Shown piece after piece: positions 1 through 5,612 of a stretch of 6,713 bases of DNA. Source of the stretch: Hyphomicrobiales bacterium (GTDB taxonomy: Bacteria > Pseudomonadota > Alphaproteobacteria > Rhizobiales > Kaistiaceae). The notes under the pieces are model-generated. The model saw nothing but the letters and a program-made list of their open reading frames with translations, had not been told where the DNA came from and searched no databases. The stretch lies in assembly GCA_017305815.1 (NCBI GenBank), contig JAFKJZ010000519.1:1-6713 (forward strand), in the 5' to 3' direction. Position 1 is the first letter of the stretch. Each line of letters starts with the position of its first letter. The translations under genes and the position numbers were made by a program.

Positions 1-1
1 C

Positions 2-142
2 GCCCGCGATGTCGCGACGCGGACGATCTTCATGGAGAACGGCCTGGTGGTCGAAGACGACAAGCCTTCCATCGTGTTCGGCAATCCGCGGATGCCGCGC
101 ACGCAGTCCTTCCTCAAGAGCATCCTCGACAAAGGGCTCTGA
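2..142 (+). CDS. Polar amino-acid ABC transporter ATP-binding protein (3' end only)
   Basis: This is the C-terminal 46 codons of a gene that begins left of the window; it is read in the frame starting at base 2 and stops at TGA 140-142. The peptide begins ARDVATRTIFMENGLVVEDD and then reads VFGNPRMPRTQSFLKSIL. This is the usual C-terminal pattern of GlnQ/HisP/ArtP ATPases: the 'H-loop helix' tail ARxVAxRxIFM-GxxVE, followed by VFxNPxxxRTxxFL. Such proteins hydrolyse ATP at the inner membrane to drive uptake of polar amino acids or similar zwitterions by a periplasmic-binding-protein importer. The Walker motifs, signature motif and H-loop itself lie outside the window. Its stop lies one base before the next start codon, so it is almost certainly co-transcribed and probably translationally coupled with the PLP enzyme. 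The transported substrate cannot be read from this fragment. Family is confident; substrate is unknown. Confidence 0.88.
   Translation, partial: ARDVATRTIFMENGLVVEDDKPSIVFGNPRMPRTQSFLKSILDKGL
131..136 (+). promoter_or_regulatory. Ribosome binding site for the PLP enzyme, inside the ABC ATPase 3' end
   Basis: AAAGGG lies 7 bases before ATG 144 and inside the last codons of the ATPase gene. Together with the one-base gap between TGA 140-142 and the ATG, it supports ATG 144 as the real start and suggests translational coupling. The in-frame ATG at base 9 is inside the ATPase coding sequence and has no comparable site. Confidence 0.55.
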
Positions 143-143
143 A

Positions 144-1283
144 ATGACTTCGGCCCCTGCTCCGATCGATCGAGGATCGCTCCTGCTTCCCGACGGCGTC
201 CATCACCTGCTCTCCGGCGGCGAGGCGCCGATCCCGCGCGCGACGCTCGACGCCTATCGCCGCTATACCGAGGCCAAGGCCGCCGGACTGCCGGGCCGCA
301 ACGCGCTCGAAGCAGCGCATGCCGCCGCCCGCGAGACCCTCGGCCGCCATCTCGGCATGCAGGACGGCCGCGACATCGCCTTCCTCGGCTCGATGAGCGC
401 GGCGCTCGCCGCCGCGATCGGCGCGTTCGACTGGCGCGACGGCGACAATCTCGTCGTGCTCGCCGACGAATTCCCCTCCGTCGTGCTGGCCGGCCGGTCG
501 GTCGAGCGCCTCGGCGTCGAGCTCCGCGTCGTCCCGGTCCAGCCGGGCGAAGCGCCCGAACAGGCCATCCTCGGCGCCGTCGACGCGCGCACCCGGCTCG
601 CCGCGATCAGCCATGTCAGCTTCCGGCACGGCCTCCGCATCGACGTGCCGGCTCTCGCGACCCGGCTGCATGCGGCGGGCGTGGCGCTGGCGCTCGACGT
701 CTCGCATTCGCTCGGCGTGCTGGAGATCCCGGTCGCGGAGTGCGACATCCTCGTCTCCTGCGGCCACAAGTTCCTGCTCGGCGCGCATGGCACCGGCATC
801 CTCGTCTGGAACGAAACCCGCCTCGGCCGGCCGGCCCATGCGACGCCGAGCTGGTCGTCCGTGCGCGACTACGACACGGCGGATGGCAGGCTCGCCTTCA
901 GGCCGCTCGAGGGCGGCCGCGCCTTCGAGATGGGCAATGCCGATTTTCCCGCCCTCTACGCGCTGAACTCGGGGCTCGACCTGCTGGCCCGAAGCGGCCC
1001 CGCCGCAATCGAGCGGCACGCCTTGGCGCTGTCTGGCGAGCTTCGCGCCCGCCTCGCCGCCGCCGGCCATGCCGTCTGGACGCCGGAGGCCAGCGAACGG
1101 CGCGGCACCAGCATCGCCATCGGCATGGCCCGCTCCGTCGAGGTCGCCGCCCGCCTCGCCGAGGAAGGGGTCCTGGTCGCCTCCGGCGACGGCCGCATCC
1201 GGATCTCGCTCCACGGCTTCAACACCGAAGCGGACGTCGCGGCCGTCGTCGACGCCCTGTCGCGCGCCGTTTCGAACCCATAA
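144..1283 (+). CDS. Class V aminotransferase-fold PLP enzyme (isopenicillin-N-epimerase/NifS-like)
   Basis: 379 aa, close to the usual 370-400 aa of this fold-type I family. ATG 144 is chosen because the longer reading frame from base 9 would overlap the ABC ATPase, and residues upstream look non-native (Arg/Ser-rich shadow). The PLP lysine is K209 in SCGHKFLLGAHGTG. D185 in ALALDVSHSLG should pair with the pyridine nitrogen, and H188 follows it. Near the C-terminus R353 in GRIRISLHGFNT matches the carboxylate-binding RxSxHxYN region. It lacks the C-terminal catalytic cysteine segment (RxGxHCA) of SufS/IscS, so it is unlikely to be a cysteine desulfurase. Family members act as epimerases, lyases, aminotransferases or kynureninase-like hydrolases on amino-acid substrates in the cytosol. 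It sits between an amino-acid transporter subunit and an M24 hydrolase, which suggests catabolism of an imported amino-acid derivative. Fold and PLP use are confident; the reaction is not determined. Confidence 0.9.
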   Translation: MTSAPAPIDRGSLLLPDGVHHLLSGGEAPIPRATLDAYRRYTEAKAAGLPGRNALEAAHAAARETLGRHLGMQDGRDIAFLGSMSAALAAAIGAFDWRDGDNLVVLADEFPSVVLAGRSVERLGVELRVVPVQPGEAPEQAILGAVDARTRLAAISHVSFRHGLRIDVPALATRLHAAGVALALDVSHSLGVLEIPVAECDILVSCGHKFLLGAHGTGILVWNETRLGRPAHATPSWSSVRDYDTADGRLAFRPLEGGRAFEMGNADFPALYALNSGLDLLARSGPAAIERHALALSGELRARLAAAGHAVWTPEASERRGTSIAIGMARSVEVAARLAEEGVLVASGDGRIRISLHGFNTEADVAAVVDALSRAVSNP

Positions 1284-1302
1284 CGACAAGAGAAAGAACG
1301 AC

Positions 1303-2490
1303 ATGAACGCCAAGGTTCCCTATGCGTGGACCGACCGCCAGCCGTGGCTCGAGCTCGATTTCGCGCCGGAGGAGTTTCAGTCCCGCATCGCCGCGGCGCA
1401 GGCACAGCTCCGGGCGGCCGGAAAAGAGGCGCTGCTGGTCTGGGAAGACGCCGATCGCGGCGGCAATGTCCGCTATCTCTCCGGCTTCAACATGGTCTGG
1501 GGCACCTCGGCCGTCCTCGTCCACCGCGACCATGAGCCGGTGCTGGTGACGAACGCGATCGCGCATGGCGAGCCGATGCATTCGAACATCCAGTCGAGCT
1601 GGATGACGGATGTCCGCGTCTCCTTCGCCGGCACGGCCGACGACCTGCTGGCGATGAGCCTCGACGTCCTCGGCCAGTGGCGGGTCGCTCCCGACGCGCT
1701 TGTCGTCGCCGGCCTGGCGCAGATCCCCTATTTCACGGCCAGGGCGATGGCGGCGCGCTGGAGCCACGCGGCGCTCGTCGCCGGCGACGCCATCCTCGAC
1801 CGGCTGCGCCGCATCAAGAGCCCGGCCGAGATCGCCATCATCCGCCGCGTCGCCGATCTGACCGCGCGCGCCATGGAGCAGGCGATGGACGCGGCCGCCG
1901 TCGGCGCCAGCGAAAGCGACGTCGCCGCCGCGGCGCACCAGGCCTGCATGGCGGCCGGCGCCGAGCGCATGTCGTTCGGCTGCTTCCCGGTAGCAGGTCC
2001 GCGCGGCGCGCTGAAGAACGTGTTTCCGAGCCCGCAGAACATCATCAGGCCGGACGATCTCGTCGTCATCGACCTCGGCTGCAAGCTGTTCGGCTACCAG
2101 TCCGACATGTCGCGCAACGTCGTCGCCGAGCCGTCGCCGCAGGTCGCCCGCATCCTCGCCGCGACGGAGGCCGCCAACGACGCCGCCTTCGCCCATGTGA
2201 AGCCCGGCGTCACCACCCATTCCGTCATCGAGACGATGAACGCGGTGATCGCCGAGCGCGGCTTCGCGGCATGGGACTTCACCCTTTGTCACGGCTTCGG
2301 CCTCGACCTGACCGAGACGCCGGTCTTCCGCAACCGGCCGCCGCTGACGCTGGAGGCCGGCATGTGCTTCTACGTCGAGCCGATCATCGCCGACGAAAGC
2401 TTCGGCTGCGCCTGCATCGAGGACATGCTGCTGGTGACGGCGGAAGGCTGCGAGAAGCTCTCGCCCACGCGCGGCCCGGCCTGGCGCTAG
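1303..2490 (+). CDS. M24B-family metallohydrolase (Xaa-Pro peptidase/creatinase fold), possibly non-peptidase
   Basis: 395 aa. ATG 1303 follows the PLP gene by 19 bases and has a purine-rich AAGAGAAAG just upstream. Residues about 20-165 form the creatinase N-terminal domain (GGNVRYLSGFN at 53-63), and about 172-390 form the pita-bread catalytic domain. All five dinuclear metal ligands are present: D257 (VVIDLG), D268 (YQSDMSRN), H330 (CHGFGLD), E359 (YVEP) and E373 (CIEDM). Aligned without gaps to E. coli PepP from memory (H243 and H361 are the auxiliary active-site histidines, R404 the conserved arginine), the equivalent positions are V240, T337 and C371. M24 members hydrolyse Xaa-Pro peptides, but the fold also includes creatinase, ectoine hydrolase (DoeA/EutD) and the DMSP lyase DddP. 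The gene is probably the last of the transporter-PLP enzyme operon and cytosolic (no signal peptide). Family is confident; substrate is open. Confidence 0.9.
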   Translation: MNAKVPYAWTDRQPWLELDFAPEEFQSRIAAAQAQLRAAGKEALLVWEDADRGGNVRYLSGFNMVWGTSAVLVHRDHEPVLVTNAIAHGEPMHSNIQSSWMTDVRVSFAGTADDLLAMSLDVLGQWRVAPDALVVAGLAQIPYFTARAMAARWSHAALVAGDAILDRLRRIKSPAEIAIIRRVADLTARAMEQAMDAAAVGASESDVAAAAHQACMAAGAERMSFGCFPVAGPRGALKNVFPSPQNIIRPDDLVVIDLGCKLFGYQSDMSRNVVAEPSPQVARILAATEAANDAAFAHVKPGVTTHSVIETMNAVIAERGFAAWDFTLCHGFGLDLTETPVFRNRPPLTLEAGMCFYVEPIIADESFGCACIEDMLLVTAEGCEKLSPTRGPAWR

Positions 2491-2509
2491 CGGCGGATCC
2501 CCTTCTTCC

Positions 2510-2560
2510 TGAAGGCCGCCTGCGGTCGCGGACCGCCCGGGTCCGCGACCGCAGCCTTCA
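2510..2560 (+). terminator. Long GC-rich hairpin after the M24 gene, probable terminator
   Basis: A perfect 14-bp stem (2521-2534 with 2540-2553) encloses a 5-base loop. It is extended outward by a 7-bp stem (2510-2516 with 2554-2560) across a 4-base bulge at 2517-2520. It starts 20 bases after the M24 stop codon, which fits transcript ending. No T-run follows the stem on the + strand, so it is not a textbook intrinsic terminator. It could instead stabilise the 3' end of the mRNA, or be a repeated palindromic element. The stem is seen directly; the role is inferred. Confidence 0.6.
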
Positions 2561-2712
2561 AGGCCGCAGGAACACGGAAAAACGCGCGCGCCACGCCGCA
2601 TCTGGCCGCGCGCGAGCGTCGGACGCCTGCGACCAAGCGACCGGCTGAGCCCAGTGGCCGCGCCACGTCGATGGGCCTATAGTCGCCGGATTGAATCGAT
2701 ACAGAGCCCGCA

Positions 2713-3945
2713 ATGCCCCGTTTCCTCAATCCGCATTCGACCGGCTTCCTCGTGCTGCTGAGCCTCTGCAGCGGCCTGCCGGCCCTCGGCACCGACATGG
2801 CCCTGTCGGGCACTTCCGCCATCGCGGACGCCTTCCAGGTTCCGGTCAGCGATGTCGGGCTGGCGCTCAGCGCCTTCATGATCGGCTTCGCCGGCTCGCC
2901 GCTCCTCTATGGACCGTTGGCCGACCGGTTCGGCCGCAAGCCGGTGATCCTGGTCGCGAGCGCCATCTTCACGCTCGCCAGCATCGGCTGCGCGCTGGCG
3001 TCGACCCTGCCGGAGCTGCTCGCCTGGCGGCTGGCGCAAGGCATCGGCGCCGGGGCGAGCCGTTCCCTGCCGACCTCCATCGTGCGCGACCTGTTCGACG
3101 GCGCCGTCGCACGGGCGAAGATGTCCTATATCGGCCTGATGGGCCTGCTGGCGCCGATCTGCGCGCCCACCATAGGCTCCGGCCTGCTGCTGCTTTCCAG
3201 CTGGCGCGGCATCTACGGCTTCCTGGCGCTGATGGGCGGCGCCGTCTTCGTCGCGATGCTGTTCGGCTATGGCGAGTCGTTCACGCCGACGGCCCAGAAC
3301 AATCTCCGCCCCGGCCAGATCGCGGCCAACTACGCCGAGACATTCCGGCATCGACAGTCGCTCCGCTACACTCTCGTGGCGACACTGTCGTTCGGCTGCC
3401 TGTTCTCCTATGTGAGCGGCTCGCCCTTCGTGCTGATGGAAGCCTACGAGCTGGGCCCGACGGCCTATGGCCTGACCTTCGCCTTCACGACGGTGGCGCT
3501 GCTGGCCGGCAATTTCGTCAACGGCAAGCTGAACGCGCGCGCCGTCTCGCCGCGCATTCCGCTCGCCATCGGGCTCGGCCTGGCGGCAGCGACCTCGACG
3601 GCGCTGGCCGTGCTTTCGATGACGGTCCACATCCCGCTGCCGCTGCTGCTCGGGCTGGTGGCGCTCTGCATGTTCTCGGCCGGGCTCATCTTCGCCAATG
3701 CGATCCAGCTTGCCCTGCAGCCGCTGCCGCATATCGCCGGCGTGGCGCGCGCCGCGCTTGCGGCCTGCCAGCTCGGCCTCGGCGCGATCGCCGGGGCGGC
3801 CGTCGCCTATTTCTTCGACGGCCGGACGCCGCTTTCGACCGCCGCCGCGATGGCGATCTGCGCCTGGCTGTCGCTGGCGGTCTATCGCCTGCTGCCGGCG
3901 GAGGCGAGCCAGGGCGAGGCGGCCGCAGTCATCGCCACGGAGTGA
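2713..3945 (+). CDS. Bcr/CflA-type multidrug MFS exporter (12 TM)
   Basis: 410 aa, the normal length for the DHA1 Bcr/CflA subfamily of inner-membrane drug/proton antiporters. About twelve hydrophobic segments can be placed near residues 12-29, 47-66, 77-96, 102-121, 137-158, 165-187, 218-238, 252-272, 282-302, 309-332, 343-367 and 375-394. Motif A is GPLADRFGRKP (67-77) in the loop after TM2. Motif B is WRLAQGIGAG (105-114), followed by the subfamily's IVRDLFD (123-129). The TM5 region LLAPICAPTIG (145-155) with W164-R165 is the Bcr-like form of motif C. ATG 2713 is the first start in frame; the upstream purine match (CAGAG) is weak. A 222-base gap with hairpins separates it from the operon on its left, so it is probably transcribed on its own. 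The exported substrate is unknown; export of a sugar or other metabolite rather than a drug cannot be excluded. Confidence 0.9.
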   Translation: MPRFLNPHSTGFLVLLSLCSGLPALGTDMALSGTSAIADAFQVPVSDVGLALSAFMIGFAGSPLLYGPLADRFGRKPVILVASAIFTLASIGCALASTLPELLAWRLAQGIGAGASRSLPTSIVRDLFDGAVARAKMSYIGLMGLLAPICAPTIGSGLLLLSSWRGIYGFLALMGGAVFVAMLFGYGESFTPTAQNNLRPGQIAANYAETFRHRQSLRYTLVATLSFGCLFSYVSGSPFVLMEAYELGPTAYGLTFAFTTVALLAGNFVNGKLNARAVSPRIPLAIGLGLAAATSTALAVLSMTVHIPLPLLLGLVALCMFSAGLIFANAIQLALQPLPHIAGVARAALAACQLGLGAIAGAAVAYFFDGRTPLSTAAAMAICAWLSLAVYRLLPAEASQGEAAAVIATE

Positions 3946-4084
3946 CCTGCAGGACCAGCCCGATCGCAGGCGGCCGGGCGAAAGATGCGTCCGGCCAGCC
4001 CCGGCCCGCGGCAAGACCGGCGACAAGTTCCGCCGGCGGCGCTATGACGGGCTCCAACGCAGCCATCAGGGCGGACCCGAAACC
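3946..4084 (+). other. Gap between the MFS exporter and mannitol dehydrogenase genes
   Basis: 139 bases with no convincing gene. It holds a short inverted repeat, GGCCGG at 3972-3977 and CCGGCC at 3991-3996 with a 13-base loop, which could be a weak terminator for the exporter gene or a chance event at this GC content. No promoter with clear -35 and -10 boxes was seen, so it is open whether mannitol dehydrogenase is transcribed from here or by read-through. Confidence 0.35.
4068..4074 (+). promoter_or_regulatory. Probable ribosome binding site for mannitol dehydrogenase
   Basis: AGGGCGG lies 10 bases before ATG 4085. It supports that ATG over the much longer open frame extending back to 3698, which runs through the exporter gene. 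Confidence 0.4.
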
Positions 4085-5557
4085 ATGCACGCTCTCTCTT
4101 CCGCGCCACTTGCCTCGATCACCACCGCGACCGTGCCGACCTATGACCGGGCCGCGCTGAAGGCCGGTATCCTGCATTTCGGCCTCGGCAACTTCCATCG
4201 CGCCCACCAGGCGGTTTATCTCAACGACCTCTTCCAGAGCGGCCAGGGCCATGACTGGGCCATCATCGGCGCCAGCGTGCGCGAGGCGGATGCGCCGATC
4301 CAGCAGAAGCTGAAGGGCCAGCACTGGCTGACCACCGTGGTGGAGCAGGAGGCCGACCGCGCCAGCGCCACCATCACCGGCGCCATGATCGACTACATCG
4401 CGCCCGGCGACACCGCCGCGATCCTCGCCAGGCTGCGCGACCCTGCGATCCGCATCGTCTCGCTGACCATCACCGAGGGCGGCTACTACATCGACCCGGC
4501 GACGCAGGCCTTCGACGCCAACCACCCGGATATCGCCCACGACGCCACCCACCCCGACGCGCCGCGCACCACCTTCGGCCTGATCCTCGCCGGCCTCGTC
4601 CATCGCCGCGACAACGGCATCGCGCCCTTCACCGTGATGAGCTGCGACAACATCCCCGGCAACGGCCACGTCACCGAGAACGCCATCGCGGGCCTCGCGG
4701 AAAAAATCGACCCGGCGCTGGCGCGATGGGTGCGCGACACCGTCGCCTTCCCCAACAGCATGGTCGACCGCATCACCCCGGCGACGACCGAGCGCGAGCG
4801 CGACATCCTCGCCCGCGACTTCGACATCGACGATGCCTGGCCGGTCTTCTGCGAGAGCTTCCGGCAATGGGTGCTCGAGGACCGTTTCCCGGCCGGGCGG
4901 CCGGCGCTCGAGGCGGTCGGCGTGCAGTTCGTGCCCGACGTCGCTCCCTACGAGCACATGAAGATCCGCATCCTGAACGGCGGCCACGCCACGATCGCTT
5001 ATCCGGCGAGCCTGCTCGGCATCCACTTCGTCCACGAGGCGATGGAGGACGAGCAGATCGCGCGCTTCCTGGCCAAGGTCGAGGCCGACGACATCGTCCC
5101 GATCGTACCGCCCGTGCCGGATACCGACCTCGGGGCCTATTTCGCGCTCTGCCAGCGCCGCTTCGGCAATCCCAAGATCGGCGACACCAACCGTCGCCTC
5201 GCTCATGACGGCGCCAACCGCCAGCCGAAGTTCATCATCCCCTCGGCGGCCGACAACCTCGCCGCCGGCCGCGACGCGCCCGGCCTCGCGCTCGTCAGCG
5301 CGCTCTGGTGCCGCTACTGCTTCGGCACGACGGATGCGGGCGCGCCTGTCGAGCCGAACGATCCGAGCTGGGACCGCCTCAAGGAAACCGCCCGGCAGGC
5401 GAAGGACGACCCGCAGGCCTGGCTGGCGATGCGCGACATCTATGGCGACGTCGGCGCCAACCCGCGCTTCGCCGCCAACTTCGCCCGCGCGCTGAACAGC
5501 CTCTGGACGAATGGCGTCCGCGCCACGCTCGAAAGCTACCTCGCCGGTACCCTGTAG
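4085..5557 (+). CDS. mtlK: Mannitol 2-dehydrogenase, long-chain polyol dehydrogenase family
   Basis: 490 aa, matching the 480-495 aa of the long-chain family; P. fluorescens mannitol 2-dehydrogenase has 493. The enzyme oxidises D-mannitol to D-fructose with NAD+ in the cytosol, without metal, and may also take D-arabinitol or sorbitol. The dinucleotide-binding start is HFGLGNFHRAHQ (31-42). The N-terminal domain carries SLTITEGGY (126-134), SCDNIPGNG (186-194) and FPNSMVDRITP (222-232). The family's catalytic set is intact: K293, N298 and H301 in KIRILNGGH, plus N189 and D228. These sit two residues earlier than N191, D230, K295, N300 and H303 of the P. fluorescens enzyme as I recall it. The segment 248-283 (DDAWPVFCESFRQWVLED and onward) also matches that enzyme closely. 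ATG 4085 is chosen for its ribosome binding site and family-like length. It faces a ROK regulator, a class that often controls sugar and polyol genes. Fructuronate reductase is a less likely alternative. Confidence 0.92.
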   Translation: MHALSSAPLASITTATVPTYDRAALKAGILHFGLGNFHRAHQAVYLNDLFQSGQGHDWAIIGASVREADAPIQQKLKGQHWLTTVVEQEADRASATITGAMIDYIAPGDTAAILARLRDPAIRIVSLTITEGGYYIDPATQAFDANHPDIAHDATHPDAPRTTFGLILAGLVHRRDNGIAPFTVMSCDNIPGNGHVTENAIAGLAEKIDPALARWVRDTVAFPNSMVDRITPATTERERDILARDFDIDDAWPVFCESFRQWVLEDRFPAGRPALEAVGVQFVPDVAPYEHMKIRILNGGHATIAYPASLLGIHFVHEAMEDEQIARFLAKVEADDIVPIVPPVPDTDLGAYFALCQRRFGNPKIGDTNRRLAHDGANRQPKFIIPSAADNLAAGRDAPGLALVSALWCRYCFGTTDAGAPVEPNDPSWDRLKETARQAKDDPQAWLAMRDIYGDVGANPRFAANFARALNSLWTNGVRATLESYLAGTL

Positions 5558-5587
5558 GCCGGGCGGAGACCGCGGAACCCGTCTCGA

Positions 5588-5611
5588 CGCGGCGCGCGAT
5601 CGCGCGCCGCG
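5588..5611. terminator. Perfect 24-bp palindrome, probable bidirectional terminator
   Basis: The bases at 5588-5611 form a perfect inverted repeat centred on CGATCG, able to fold into about a 10-bp all-GC stem with a GATC loop on either strand. It lies in the 55-base gap between two convergent genes, 30 bases after the mannitol dehydrogenase stop and one base after the ROK stop codon (5613-5615 on the - strand). It lacks a clear T-run on both sides, so intrinsic termination strength is uncertain. The position argues for a shared terminator. Confidence 0.6.
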
Positions 5612-5612
5612 C

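Noticed and set aside
9..143. Extending the PLP enzyme N-terminally to the ATG at base 9
   Set aside because: The extra 45 residues are Arg/Ser-rich, unlike the family, and overlap the clear ABC ATPase C-terminus in another frame.
1069..1302. Fusing the M24 frame upstream into the PLP gene
   Set aside because: The frame is open there only by chance; ATG 1303 sits just after the PLP stop with a purine-rich site and gives a normal-length M24B protein.
114..1313. Long open frame on the - strand opposite the PLP enzyme
   Set aside because: It is a composition artefact of GC-rich codons on the other strand: Arg/Asp/Glu-rich, low-complexity and without recognisable motifs. The same holds for the long - strand frames at 1219-2601, 2677-4026 and 3929-5761.
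1303..2490. Naming the M24 protein ectoine hydrolase (EutD/DoeA)
   Set aside because: The transporter-linked context is similar, but the neighbouring PLP enzyme is not part of the eut set and I could not recognise ectoine-hydrolase-specific sequence.
2655..2683. Possible promoter for the exporter gene with TATAGT at 2678-2683
   Set aside because: The -10 resembles the consensus, but the hexamer 17 bases upstream matches TTGACA at only three positions; too weak to call without expression data.
4044..4160. Possible 38-residue leader peptide starting before mannitol dehydrogenase
   Set aside because: It overlaps the dehydrogenase start, has no good ribosome binding site, and shows no attenuator-like codon run; Pro/Arg-rich content fits an out-of-frame shadow.
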